From Arabidopsis thaliana (Eukaryota; Streptophyta; Magnoliopsida; Brassicales; Brassicaceae), in NCBI RefSeq assembly GCF_000001735.4, contig NC_003075.7, positions 5,891,001 to 5,955,000 of the forward strand: DNA of 64,000 nt. Reading direction: 5' to 3'. Position 1 is the first letter of the stretch, and every line of letters begins with the position of its first letter. Positions 46,243 through 57,498 of the stretch are shown here, piece by piece. The notes beneath the pieces were generated by a model, which saw only the letters and a program-made list of their open reading frames with translations, made no database searches and had not been told where the DNA came from. A program made the translations under genes and the position numbers.

Positions 46243-47387
46243 TTTTTTTTTCCTCGTAAGTTTATTTATTGATCGAAAGTCTACACAGCTCAAGTCATTC
46301 TTACAACCCAATACTCTACGGGCTTTCAAAAACAACAAACAGTCCACAAAGATTGGCCCAAGATTAAACCCTCTAAACAAGGAAAGTAAAGCAGATCAAA
46401 ATATCTCACATGACGCGTCACGATGAAGATGAGGTAAGGACACGTGTTGATTTCACAAATTTCGCCGTAAAAGATTCAACTTCCGATGAATTTTTGATCG
46501 TCGTCGGAAAAGCTAAGTCGAAGCAAACGAATCTTCTATTTCTCATCGGTATGACAATCGCGAATCACCAAACTAAATTGTCCACGATTGATTTCTCACC
46601 AATTGAATCTCTGGTTCTTTAAAAACAACGACGAAAAGGTAATTTCAGATCTGCAGAACAACTAAACTTTTAATCAGGATCCTGAAATATGAAGTGTCTT
46701 AAACTGAAGAACAAAGTGTAAATATTAAGCTGATAGAGCTTCCGTCAACAGCTAAAAATATAAAAGAAAAACAATCTTCTTCATAGATCAGTGAGAAGAA
46801 ATAGCCACAACTATGTTGAACTCAATCCAAAGATACTAGAAAAACCTTCATCCACAACTCCAATTTGTTTTTAAAAAATTGAAATCGATAAGCTTGAAAA
46901 ACAAAACGAGCCCTTTAAACAAAGGAGGTTCAAGGAATTTTAATTCCAGATCTAAGAATTGAAACACAAGAGAGCCAATCAAACTCAATACAAAGAAGCC
47001 TAAGAGAGAAAACATAATCTACACGAGACACCGTAGACGGACGATGAAACTCTAGACATAAGCCAGCCAACCACCGTTGTGGAAGCCGACGGATGCCAGA
47101 CGGTAGCCGACCACCACCGTTAAAAGAAACGGACGGTGTAAGAAAAAAAGCCGGCCAAACATCACCATAAAGACGAGCGCCGCCGGACGGAAAGCTGGAC
47201 ATCCCTGCTGAGAAAGCTAGATGATTCCAGATAGATTGATGGCCAACGAACACTGAAAAGCTGTCGTTGCCGGAAGAAGAAACTTTGATGACTTCCTCTC
47301 TGAAAAATAGAGGTGAGAGAAGAGAGAGAAGTCCGATGTTTTGTGTGATAAAGACTCAGAAATTAACATTCAAATAAAAAAACTTTT
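46243..47387 (-). mobile_element. Poly(A) retroposon with 15-17 bp target duplication
   Basis: Read on the minus strand it ends with CAATAAATAAACTTACGAGG and a run of A, with an AATAAA signal. It is bracketed by GGTATTTCTGTTATGTT on both sides (46226-46242 and 47388-47404), so both ends are fixed. It has a 1.14-kb body with a 108-residue frame (47253-46930, MFVGHQSIWNHLAFSAGMSS) of unknown meaning and no reverse transcriptase. Size, tail and lack of coding domains fit a nonautonomous retroposon such as Sadhu, or a processed transcript. I could not identify a parent. Confidence 0.75.
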
Positions 47388-47874
47388 GGTATTTCTGTTA
47401 TGTTATATTCATTAAGTTATAATATATACATATTGTTTATTCTAAAACCGTTAGACTATCAAAAAATCACCTATGTACATCTTGTAAAATCGTCTAGAAC
47501 TAGACTAAAATTGCCTAGGTATTTCAGACGATAGATGGAAGCTTTGGTGAACACTAATGGGCTTTCTTGGCTTATATAGTTATATATTAGAAACTCTTTT
47601 TCTAAATTTTCGATGTGGAACCTTTGGTTTATACCTAACAAACACTGCTTAATACATCCATGTATTTTATTCCTTTAAGCAAATGTTTCTTTCGTGACAC
47701 TCTCTCTCTTGTAATTGTCCTTCTAAATCAATGTGTATTTTCTCTAATGAGTAAATAGATGATTAACATATTTTCCTTCAAACTTATTATTATTTTATAT
47801 TAGTAGGACTATATATGAAAATGACTTCCGATGGAAGTGATTAGTTATATTGTTTTTGATGTATCCTTTTTTTT

Positions 47875-48115
47875 TGTTAGAGTAACAAATGTAGCAATAT
47901 TCGTGAAAGTTATTAGAGGATTCAAATGAAGCCCAAGATAGAGTCATATGAGAAGTCCATTAGCCCATATAACTAGGGTTTTAGTTAATAGAGATTTATA
48001 TAAATATGTGTTTAGAAAATCAATGTAAACAACTTTGAGAGTTGTTTCCAACTCTCCCTTTCATTTAATGATATATCAAATCTAGAATCATTTGTGATCT
48101 TGGTGACAAACTAAA
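47875..48115 (+). other. Possible LTR-like sequence
   Basis: Starts TGTTAGAGTAAC and contains a TATA-like TTTATATAAATATG followed by CAACTCTCCCTTTCATTTAA. Resembles a small Copia LTR. No target duplication and no clear CA end, so it is only a possibility. The remaining 47405-48505 is AT-rich without a gene. Confidence 0.25.
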
Positions 48116-48505
48116 GTCTTTCCCTTTCCTTTACTTCACATTTTAATAAAGCTCTTAAGCTATCTAATTTCAATCTTAAATTTTTCTGTTAATAAGCTCA
48201 TTTAAGCATAAACCATTGTTGGTTAGGTTTCTCCTACAAAAGTATATTCGATTCTTCATATACGCTCTAAGCAGTCTATTGGTCAAAAATGGTTTCACCT
48301 CATAATCCCACAATTATTTTTTGTTCTTATATCTCATTGAAATTGATAAATGTTAAAAAAAGGTTTTTCAAATTATCTGTTCAGATTTTTTTTTTTTCAC
48401 TGGAACGTGTTATATGTACGCTTTTGGTGAAAGATTCGTCTTTCTTTTCATTCTAAGCCTAAACCCTAAATTAATGCATATTTCTCTGCCCAAAATTATT
48501 AATAT

Positions 48506-48877
48506 ATTTTTTTTTTTTTTGCTAAGAATGTAAATATCATTAGAAATGAAATGTAAGGTATTACAAGAGACGCATTACCTAAATTAAATTAACCTTGGCA
48601 AAAAGAAATAAAAACAAGATTAAGATAAAGAGTAGTTAATCAGGAAAGATTAATGGATCCAAAGTAGCATAAGTTGTTTACAGTGCTTCCTATGTCTTCG
48701 AGAAGTAATAGTATTGCGCACCTCACGATCAATGCAACGGAAGATGATTGACGGAGGGATGTGTTGAAGGTTGTGAACCATGTTATTCCTTTGTTTCCAA
48801 ATGAAATAGACAGAAGCTTGAGCTGCGACTTTCCGGAGGAGTGACGGGCCAAAATCATTAATATGAACACGTCTCAT
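48506..48877 (-). mobile_element. 5'-truncated LINE, 3' end of the reverse-transcriptase ORF
   Basis: The minus-strand frame 48877-48650 reads LLRKVAAQASVYFIWKQRNN then PPSIIFRCIDREVRNTI and ends HCKQLMLLWIH. This is the C-terminal zf-RVT-type tail of plant L1-like LINEs. A 3' untranslated part and an A tail (plus-strand T run at 48507-48520) follow. CCAAAATTATTAATAT at about 48490 and CCAAAATCATTAATAT at 48849-48864 may be the target duplication, which would put truncation at 48848. Confidence 0.75.
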
Positions 48878-49149
48878 TTGAATACCCTTTTCTTTTAGAA
48901 AGGGTTAATTTATGCCATTTGTCTGATCAACAATTTTAGTCCTTAAGTTGACTCTTTTTTCTTTTGGTTTAACCTTTAGTTGACTTGCTTATTAGCATCA
49001 CAATTTAATTTCTCTTTTAAATTTGTAGACGACTTTTACGCTCATGAGTGGGAACTTTACCAAAAGTTGTGATCTTGAGAGCTTGAAGAACTTTTAGCTT
49101 GCCACAAAAATAAGAAATTTCGTCAGGAGGAAAAACAGGAAAAGAAGAG

Positions 49150-52100
49150 CTTGATGAACCTTAATTTGTCACCGATATTGTTGGAATGGACGTTGACATG
49201 GAACGACTGAATCCTCTATTGAGCATCGAATCTGAGAATGAGGTTCGTATGATCGGAATCTGGGGAATGGGAGGCATAGGCAAAACCACCATTGCCAAGT
49301 GTCTCTATGAAGAATATTCGCGCCGATTTGTTCACTATTGTTTCATAGAAAACGTTAGGATTTTTGCAAAGAATGGCCTCCCATATTTGCAGGAAAAGCT
49401 TCTATCTGAAATCCGAGGCAAAAAGCAAGAGACCTTATGGAGCGTGGAGAAGGGATGCAGACTTATCAAGTCGAAGCTCAAGGAAAAAAATTTCCTTGTC
49501 CTTGACGATGTGGACAATGTGGACCAGCTGCATGCCCTAGCAAAAGAGACGAGCTGGTTTGGACCAGGGAGCCGAATCATCATAACTACACGAGACTTTG
49601 GCTTACTCTACTCCTTTGGAGTGAGATTATTATACCGTGTTAGCTTTTTGGATGACAATGATGCTATCAAAGTCTTTAAACATGTTGCTTTTGACGGAGG
49701 GCAACCTCCTTTTGATGTCTACCATCAATTCTCAGTCCGTGCTTCTAGGCTTGCTCAAGGCCTTCCTTCAGCCCTTGAGGCTTTTGGCGTATATCTCTGT
49801 CGGATTCCCTGGATAGAGGGAGTGGGAAAAGGCGTTGGGCATTCTTGAAACAGTTCCTCAAAAACGTATCAAGGATATTTTAAAAACTAGCTATGACGGT
49901 TTAGACGAGGAAGAGCAAGCTGCGTTCCTTCATGTTGCATGTCTATTCAATGGAGACTCTGTCCACCGGGTAAATGCCCTTATCGATGATGGTGACATGA
50001 GGATAAAAGCTTTAGAAGTGAAGTCTCTCATAGACATATCACTTGATGGATGCATTACATTGCATGTCTTGATAGAACAAGCGGCAAGAGAAATTGTACG
50101 TCAAGAATCCGGGTTCATGCCTTGGAGACAGAGAATTTTGTGGAAAATTAATCCTATCATCTTTTTGCTGCAAAAAAACACAGTAAGTGTTATTAAAACC
50201 TTTGCATGACGTTCTTTCTTGTTCGAATCTCCATGGTTTTGGCCATGCTTATATTGTTTTCATGTCAACTGACTCTGACGATTCTCACATCAGGATACAG
50301 CAATGGTTGAAGGTGTAGCACTTCACATGTGTGAGATGATACACGTGTTGCCTATCGACGGAAATATTCTTAACACTATCAACAATCTCAAATTCTTCAA
50401 GGCTTTCACGCATATAGAGGTTATGAATTCCAAATTGCAGTTTCTTCCAGGCACAGCTAACAATTCAGGGGTGTAGAGATCATTAAAACCTTATCACTGA
50501 GTTTTCACCGTCTTTTGTGGTTTTCTTATATCCAGGGCCTTGGTCAGTTGAGGAGACTAGATGTTACTGGCTCTAAGAATCTGAGAGAAATTCCAGATCT
50601 CTCGAGGACCATGCTGCTCGAGGAGTTGATAATGAAAGGCTGCACAAGATTGGAGAAAACTCTAGAGTCCATTGGACGCTTATCTTGCCTGAGAAAACTC
50701 GATTTATCAAACTGTGATGCCTTAATAAATCTTCAAATCCATATACAGTATCAGAAAAGGCTGTCCTTCCAGAACGTGGACTAAGGCGACGCCGACAAAT
50801 AATATTGAGGCTTCCCAGAGGAGTAAAGAAGCTGAGTTCTCTTGCAAACCTATCTATAGAAGGGAAGATACACATCGGCTTGTGGCATCTCACGGGAACC
50901 GTAGAGCACCTCTCCTTTATTCCGAGCAAAAAATCCCTGATGAATTGGTAATGGTGCCAAAGAAAAGATTTCCGATCATCTCAAGCTTTTATGATCTTAA
51001 ATCTCTCAGCATCATGCGGTTTAGCCACATTGCAGATGGTACCCCCTTCCGTTGCATTAGCTTCTCAGGTTTCCAGTGCTTGGTAGAGTTGAATCTGATC
51101 AACTTAAACATCCAGAAAATCCCAGACAACATTGGTCTAATGCAGTCACTAGAGAAAGTGGACCTCAGCGGAAATGATTTCAGGAATCTACCCGCATCAA
51201 CAAAGAACCTTTCGAAGTTGAAATACGCGAGGCTCTCTAATTGCATCAAACTCGAGGCATTTGTAGAGCTGACTGAGTTGCAGACGCTCAAGCTTTCTGG
51301 TTGTACGAACCTCGAATCTCTGCTGGAACTTCCTTATGCGGTTCAAGATGTAGGCAGATTCTGTTTGCTAGCGCTTGAGCTTGATAACTGCAAGAATCTC
51401 CAAGCATTATCAGAACAGCTAAGCCATTTCAGCAATTTAATACACTTGGACCTAAGCAGCCACGACTTTGAGGTGCAAGTGTAAAAGAGCTATTATCGCT
51501 GGAAACTCTGTGCCTAAATAACTGCAAGAAACTCAAATCAGTGGAAGAGCTTCCACTAAACCTCAAGCATCTCTACGCACACGGCTGTGATTCCCTGGAA
51601 AGTGTCGACCTTTCCCCAAAGCATTCAATCAAACACCTCGATCTTAGCCATTGCTTCGGTTTGCAACAAGATGAGCAACAGATTACACAATTTCTAAACG
51701 ACAAGTGTAGCCAAGAGGTGACCTTCGTTGTTGACTGCTAATGTTAACTGCTATTTTCTTTTCTTCTAATCCTCTCTTGTGAACAATTCGCTTTCTGTTT
51801 TTATAGGTTTCACAAAGATTTCTTTGCTTACCAGGAACTGAAGTACCCAGAAATTTCGATAATCAGTCACATGGGACATCGACGAAGATCAGCTTGTTTA
51901 CACCGACACTTCTGAGTTTCGCTGCCTGTATCTTGATTTCTTGCGAGAGGTCCTTCTACCTCCAATTCCCAGCGTTTAGTTATGATTGGAACCGCAAAGA
52001 TGATGAAGTAATTTCGATTAACCTCACACCAAATCTCAATCTTTCATCGGAGATTGAGGAAGAAGAGACTGTAACATCACATCACCTGGTTATCATCCAC

Positions 52101-52280
52101 GTACCCAGTAGCATAAACACCGACAAAATCGAAGATTTGCGACTCGAATCCTCTCTTCAATTTCCAGAGGAGTTTCAGTTTTCACCCTGCGAGATAAGAG
52201 CTTGTGGAATTCGCATGGTTGACGAAGAGACTAAATGTCTGGAGAGCTCACCTCTTATGCCACTATTGGAGAAGAAATAA
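49150..52280 (+). pseudogene. NB-LRR resistance gene pseudogene (TNL class, TIR missing)
   Basis: The NB-ARC part opens at 49186: P-loop GMGGIGKTTIA, kinase-2 FLVLDDVDN, RNBS-B GSRIIITTRD and an altered GLPSALEAFG. A one-base insertion near 49822 shifts the frame just before EWEKALGILETVPQ, which continues at 49835-50209. Later exons are near 50294-50476 (ends in a stop), 50515-50784, 50882-51484 and 51541-51741; LRRs are clear (LREIPDLSRTMLLEELIM, LEKVDLSGNDFRNLP, LDLSHCFGL). A final exon from about 51808 reads LPGTEVPRNFDNQS, the C-JID domain at the end of TIR-NB-LRRs. No TIR coding is found upstream (stop codons). TNLs sense pathogen effectors and trigger immunity; this copy cannot make a full protein. 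Likely related to At4g09360. Confidence 0.85.
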
Positions 52281-52639
52281 TCACTCGTGCCATTCTTATG
52301 TTTGGAATATTATTATTGATTTTTATTTAAATCGAAAAATGAGAAAAGGACGAAAAACTCTTGCGAAACCACAAAAACTACAAGAAAACTTAATTTGTTG
52401 GGCTCGGATCAAAAAAAAAATGTAAATACTCGGCCCAGTTGTATTATTTACAGAAAAAACCTAAGTAAAAACCTAAGTTCCCCCTTTTCACTTCTCGACT
52501 TCTTCCTCTTCTCTCCGTCGTCGTCTTCTCTCGTCTCCGACGATACCACTTTCACCGGAAAAATCAATCTCTTCTATTCTTCTTTCTTCTCCGTTTTCGT
52601 TCGTCTTTGTCTCTTTCATATCCGCAAATTTATTTTCCA

Positions 52640-55070
52640 ATGGCTAGAGTAAAAGACTCATCTGGAGAATATGAATCAACTAGGGTTGAATCGACCGGCG
52701 AAATTCCTCCATCAGTCGACGAGACCGCCGCCGAGATTCCCCGAAGAGATGAAGAAGGCGCAGAGCTTTTTACAACAGAAGAGGAAGCCGGAGAAATTCA
52801 GCCTACAACCGGCGATTGTGACGCCGCCGATTTGGGTAATTCAAACGCCGTCGCATGGGAATCAAATGACGATCTTTCAGACCCAAATGCCGATTCTTGT
52901 GCAGAAGAAGAAGAGGCAACGAATGCAGTTGTTCAACATGATGATGGAGCAAATAAGGTATGATAGAAGACCGTTATTTTTTTTGATTAGGCTCGTTTTA
53001 GGATATTATGCATGCATTGGTAAATGATTGGATTTGTGAATGGTGCTTCAGATAAAACAAGTAGTACAACTAGGTCGTAAATTTGTGAATGGTCATTCAG
53101 GAACAAGTAGTACAACTAGGTAGTTAATGTGAAATTGAAAGTATTTTGAATTGAATATGCAGGATGATGGTGATGATGATAACCTGCCGCAGAATATGCA
53201 GGATGGTGATGATGATCTTCAGCCGCAGAATATGCAGGATGATGATGATGATGATGATGATAATCAACCATTGCCGCCAGAAGTTATGTACTTTGATCCA
53301 ACTACCTACACGAAGGTGTGTAAGATAGGAACGAGGTGTCAGTTGGTACAAACAGTGGAATTTATAGAGACTTTGGATGCAGAACTGAAGTGGTTTAGGA
53401 ATCATGACCAATTTAAGCACATATTCCACATGCCTAAGGAGCCCAATCACATGATTCAAGGCATGTGGATGCTTATGGTTCGCACGGCTAAGACAGAATT
53501 GGAGAGAGAGTGTTGGTTTGTTGTCAATGGAGTACCTATAAGGTACTCAATTAGAGAGCATGCATTGTTGACCGGTTTGAACTGCCGTGAGTACCCAAAA
53601 AACTATAAGACTTTAGGCAGTTTGAAGTTTGTGGAGAAGTTGTTTAAGAGGACTGAGGACATCAAGATTAAAGACGTGGAAGAGAAGCTGGAAGAGTTTA
53701 AGAGTGAGAAGTCTACTGCTAGGTTGAAGTTGGCAATTCTGTTATTCTTAGCTAAGGTTATGAAAGCTGATTCTAAAGGGGATTCGAAGATAGAGGAGTT
53801 TTTGCTTAGGATTGTGGATAATGTCAGAGCTTGTGAGACATTCCCGTGGGGACGTTTTTCCTTTGAGCAGTGTATGGAAGGGGTGCGGAGAGTAATGAAG
53901 AACATGAAAGGTGTGGTGAAACCCAAGGCACAGACTGCTTTTTATGGATTTATTACTCCACTTGAGGTAAGTAGTCGAGTAAATTATATGAGTGGCTAGA
54001 TTTTGTTATTGTGAACTTTCATTTACTTTTATGTTTTTGTGTCTAGATTCTGGCATTTGAGTGCATTCCGCAGCTTGGGAAGAGATTTAGAGAAGCTGTA
54101 CGTGCAGACAAGGAATGTCCAAGAATGTGCAAGCACAAGTTCAGTGAAAGTTGCATGAAGGGATTTACTTTGGAAGAAATAAATGAAGCACTTGGAGATA
54201 TAACGGTTAGCTTTGTTCTCTTGAAATCTATGTTTATAATCTTTGTGGTGTTTGAAATATATGTTTACTTGACAGGATATTTCAAGCATCTTGGAACCTG
54301 ATATGGATGAGAGAAAAATGTTGTCACGCGTTGTAGAGAAGCATGTTGATGATGGTATTGGATATATCGATCCAATTGTTGATAGTTGGAGAGAGAGGCT
54401 TATCGTAGAGAAAAAGAAGATTTTCTGGCGTAGTCTCTACCAAGCAGACATTGATGGTAGACGTATTGAAACTGTTGATGATGTTCCAGCTGTACCTGAA
54501 CCTGAAATCCCTGGGACATCGATTCTCTCGTTCAAGGAAGCTATGGAGAGAGGATTTGACAAGCTCACGGACAAGCTTGCTGTGATGGATAGCGAAATCA
54601 AGCGGATTTGTGTGAGAGTACAAGGAATAGAGGAATATGTGGCAGATCAGCTTGAGAAAGAGGCAGAGAAAGACAAATATGAAGATATGCGTCCTGGTTC
54701 AGCTGCTGATTTTGTGCCACCGTCTTATCAGCCAAGGGATACTCAGAGCAAGGCCTTGGTTATTCACAGTGGAATCCGTGACCCAGCACCTCCAACTATT
54801 GAGTCTCTAAGTGAGTTTTTGTTGAACTTTTGTGTAGTGATGCTTTCACAATAGTTCTTACATGTTTGGTTACATATTTTTGTAGGTGATGGCAGCGATG
54901 AGTCCGATGAAGAGGATAAGAAGAAGAAGAAGAAGAAGCAGATATCGAAGAAGAAGAGAAAGCATGTTGGTCCTACTCTGGAATCTGGGAAAAAACGTGG
55001 AAGGAAACCTTCCAAGTATAAGGGGGAAGAGTTTACAGCTGAGGGGAAGCAAACGAGGAAGAGACTTTGA
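52640..55070 (+). CDS. DUF1985-family protein, transposon-associated
   Basis: Five exons, 52640-52957, 53163-53966, 54047-54205, 54276-54810 and 54886-55070, all GT..AG and in phase, join to 666 residues with no stop. Residues 1-106 are acidic (MARVKDSSGEYESTRVE start). An Asp-rich repeat (NMQDDDDDD) follows at about 107-145, then a DUF1985-type core at about 150-300 (ECWFVVNGVPIRYSIREHAL, FPWGRFSFEQCMEGVRR). A coiled region comes near 470-560, and the basic tail KKKKKKKQISKKKRK looks like a nuclear signal. DUF1985 proteins in Arabidopsis are often parts of Ulp1-carrying Mutator-like elements; no protease part follows here. Function unknown. Neighbouring genes are a GRF zinc finger and a MuDR transposase, both on the other strand. 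Confidence 0.75.
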
Positions 55071-55237
55071 CTTTTCTTTCTTGCTTATGTGTGTGTGTGG
55101 ACTCTTAGGTGTTTGGAGAAATAGGACTTTCTTTTTGTGTATTTGGGAATGTTATGCGTAGTTTATGTGTAGAGGACAAACTTATTTTCTGTAATGGTTT
55201 ATGTGTTTTAGGATTTTATTAAAATCAAAACGTTTGG

Positions 55238-55362
55238 CTAAGTTGTCCCGGTTGGCCGGTCAATAATACAAGAGTAGCTAAGTTGTCCCAGTTGGCCGGT
55301 CGATACACATAACTTAAAATACAAGAGTAGCTAAGTTGACCCAGTTGGCCGGGACACCCAGA
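55238..55362. repeat. CAGTTGGCCGG motif array
   Basis: Three units of GTAGCTAAGTTGTCCCAGTT followed by GGCCGGTCAATA and variants. A fourth unit is at 55785-55842, and further single motifs occur at 56894 and 57440-57480. All lie in noncoding DNA flanking the GRF and transposase genes. Confidence 0.8.
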
Positions 55363-55369
55363 GAGAGTA

Positions 55370-55745
55370 GCTCGTCAGTTCTTCAAACTCCTTAGCTCGT
55401 CCTCAAGCTCCTTAGCTCGTCCTCAAGCTCCTCAGATCGTCCTCAAAGCTCCTCAGCTCGTCTTCAAGCTCTTCCCATCACAGCGACCATCTCCTCGCCT
55501 AGCTGTCAGCTAGTCAGCTCGTCCGACTCCTCGTCTAGCTATCAGCTCATCCCTCGACTACAAAACTCATCTACCTCCTCGCCTAGCGGCAGTTCGTCCA
55601 TTGACTGCATAGTCCACCTATCTCGTCGCCCAGCTCGTCTATACCTTCAGCAGACAACTCGGTTTGTCCAATTCGCCTCTCTATCCAGCTCGTCGCACAT
55701 CTACCTACCTTAAAATTTTCGTACGACTCCTCGTCTAGCTGTGAT
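55370..55745. repeat. CAGCTCGTC-rich degenerate repeat
   Basis: More than fifteen copies of GCTCGTC, AGCTCCTC or CTCGTCTAGCT words with irregular spacing. Includes the left arm of an 80-bp inverted repeat. No coding frame. It is the 3' side of the GRF zinc-finger gene. Confidence 0.7.
55428..55507 (+). repeat. Left arm of 80-bp perfect inverted repeat
   Basis: Runs from CTCCTCAGATCGTCCTCAAA to CTCGCCTAGCTGTCA. The right arm at 56634-56713 is its exact reverse complement as far as I can read. The arms enclose the GRF zinc-finger gene. Confidence 0.88.
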
Positions 55746-55897
55746 TCGTGTATCAACATTTTCGTACACAACTTAAAATACAAGAGTAGCTAAGTTGTCC
55801 CAGTTGGCCGGTCAATACACATAACTTAAAATACAAGAGTAACATATTTAGGTTCAAATGCCATACACCATCCTCAATAACATAAAACACATCATAA

Positions 55898-56405
55898 TCA
55901 CCATGTAGAAAGTAATGCCCTAAGCCTATCAATCTCGACTTTTTTGGCGAGTAACCTTTCTTTAAGGGTTTCAATTTCACCTTGCATGAGTTGAATAGTT
56001 TCCCGGATGGACTCCAAAGCATGATTGCATGCTAGTTGTCCATGTCTTAGTGCGGAATCAAGTTTGTGATTTACCTTCTCAAGCTCCTCAGTTACCGCCT
56101 GATCCCACCACTGAATAAGGTGGTTTCGGGACTCGTACTCTTCATCCTGCGAAAGAGAGAAGACTTCATAAATATAATTCACTTGTACTTTGTTGTTCCA
56201 ATGAAATGAAAACACAATAACTTACTTTAAGCATTGGGCATTTGTAGACTCTGTCGCCTTGCCTGTAACCAGTTTTGCACACTTCAAGTTTTACAGGCTT
56301 ACCACAAAAACATTTTTCTGGAACCCCCCAATTTGCATCGGCATTCGCCTCTCCACTATTCCAACTAGCTTCGGACGTGGATGGTTGAGAGTAACTATAG
56401 GGCAT
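55898..56405 (-). CDS. GRF-type zinc finger protein, 142 residues
   Basis: Two exons, 56405-56226 and 56146-55898, joined in phase. The N-terminal 30 residues are polar and Ser-rich (MPYSYSQPSTSEASWNSGE). A GRF-like zinc finger follows (CFCGKPVKLEVCKTG, RVYKCPMLKDEEYESR, LIQWWDQAVTEELEKV). The rest is a coiled coil (LMQGEIETLKERLLAKKVEI) ending LRALLSTW. Many plant GRF relatives end in a membrane segment, as the broken copy at 63.5-64 kb does; this one stops earlier. GRF fingers bind single-stranded nucleic acid in known proteins; here the role is unknown. It is enclosed by an 80-bp perfect inverted repeat and lies between the DUF1985 gene and the transposase, suggesting a shared mobile unit. 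Confidence 0.65.
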
Positions 56406-56449
56406 CTACAGAACAGAGAAAGAAAGAGATATGAATCATGAACGCTATA

Positions 56450-56575
56450 AACCCTAGATCTACTAATTACAGCGGCTAGAAACCCGTAAGAAACCCTAGA
56501 TCTACTAATTACGGCGGCTAAAAACCCGTAAGAAACCCTATATCTACTAATTACGGCGGCTAGAAACCCTTTAGA
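56450..56575 (-). promoter_or_regulatory. Three 47-bp repeats with GCC boxes and telo-boxes upstream of the GRF gene
   Basis: On the gene strand each unit has AGCCGCCGTAATTAGTAGAT then CTAGGGTTTCTTACGGG. Two units contain the exact GCC box AGCCGCC (target of ERF factors) and one has AGCCGCT; all three contain AGGGTTT. They sit 45-170 bp upstream of the ATG, in the leader or core promoter. Confidence 0.6.
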
Positions 56576-56633
56576 AGAAGAGAGAAGAACGAGAGAGAGG
56601 AAGAACTCCAGTGCATGTAATACCTTGGTTGTT

Positions 56634-56713
56634 GACAGCTAGGCGAGGAGATGGTCGCTGTGATGGGAAGAGCTTGAAGACGAGCTGAGGAGCTTTGAGG
56701 ACGATCTGAGGAG
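56634..56713 (-). repeat. Right arm of 80-bp perfect inverted repeat
   Basis: TGACAGCTAGGCGAGGAGAT to CGATCTGAGGAG, the exact complement of 55428-55507. It lies in the upstream region of the GRF gene. From 56720 to 57300 I see AT-rich DNA with isolated CAGTTGGCCGG motifs. Confidence 0.88.
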
Positions 56714-57300
56714 AGAAGTGAAGAAGAGAGAAGAACGAGAGAAGTGAAATAGAAGAGAGAGAGAGAATAAATAGGTAGAAACTTTGTAGTGTGAACGCAA
56801 TAATCGTAGTGTGAACGCGACTTCGTGGGATCTATTTTTTAAAAAAATTATTTATTAGAATATTCAGAATACACATAGTTGTATGTATATGTACAGTTGG
56901 CCGGAATCACAAACAGTTGAACTATTCTAAATTTTGTGTTTTTGAAGTTGAATCTGAAAAACCAACTCATTTTTTTAGTTGGTCCCATAAGTTTTAACAT
57001 ATTAATGGATTTTAATAAGTTTTGATAGAATCATATTTAGTAAATATCTGTTTTCATACATAACGTATGTATATTGGACAATCATGAACTATATGTTCCT
57101 TGTCATACATAGGTGATTTATTAGGAAACCAGTTTATGATCAAGTTTATTAATAACAATGTTGTAATATCATATTTTGGATTTATTCAATGTTTAGATGT
57201 TGATAATAGCTGAAAATATTGAGAATTATTTTATCATTTTATTAATCCTAAAATACAGATACATATATCAGTTGTCTCAGTTGAACTTAAAAAAATACAT

Positions 57301-57362
57301 TAAACTTGCAAATAATTCAATAAACTTGCAAAGAATTCAATAAACTTGCAAAGAATTCAATA
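57301..57362. repeat. Three 20-bp tandem units
   Basis: TAAACTTGCAAAGAATTCAA three times with one variant base pair. Just downstream (57430-57495) GGTTGAACCCTTTCTGCA occurs twice around a CAGTTGGCCAGG motif, at the 3' end of the transposase gene. Confidence 0.9.
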
Positions 57363-57498
57363 CAAATACGAAAACATAAAACATAGTACATCACACTTAC
57401 AAATAATATAATGCAAATACAAATGAACTTAGTTGTATTGGTTGAACCCTTTCTGCAGTTGGCCAGGTTGTTCTGGTTGAACCCTTTCTGCATCAGAC

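Noticed and set aside
53124..53459. Ile/His-rich minus frame
   Set aside because: Complement of the GAT-rich (Asp-rich) exon of the DUF1985 gene.
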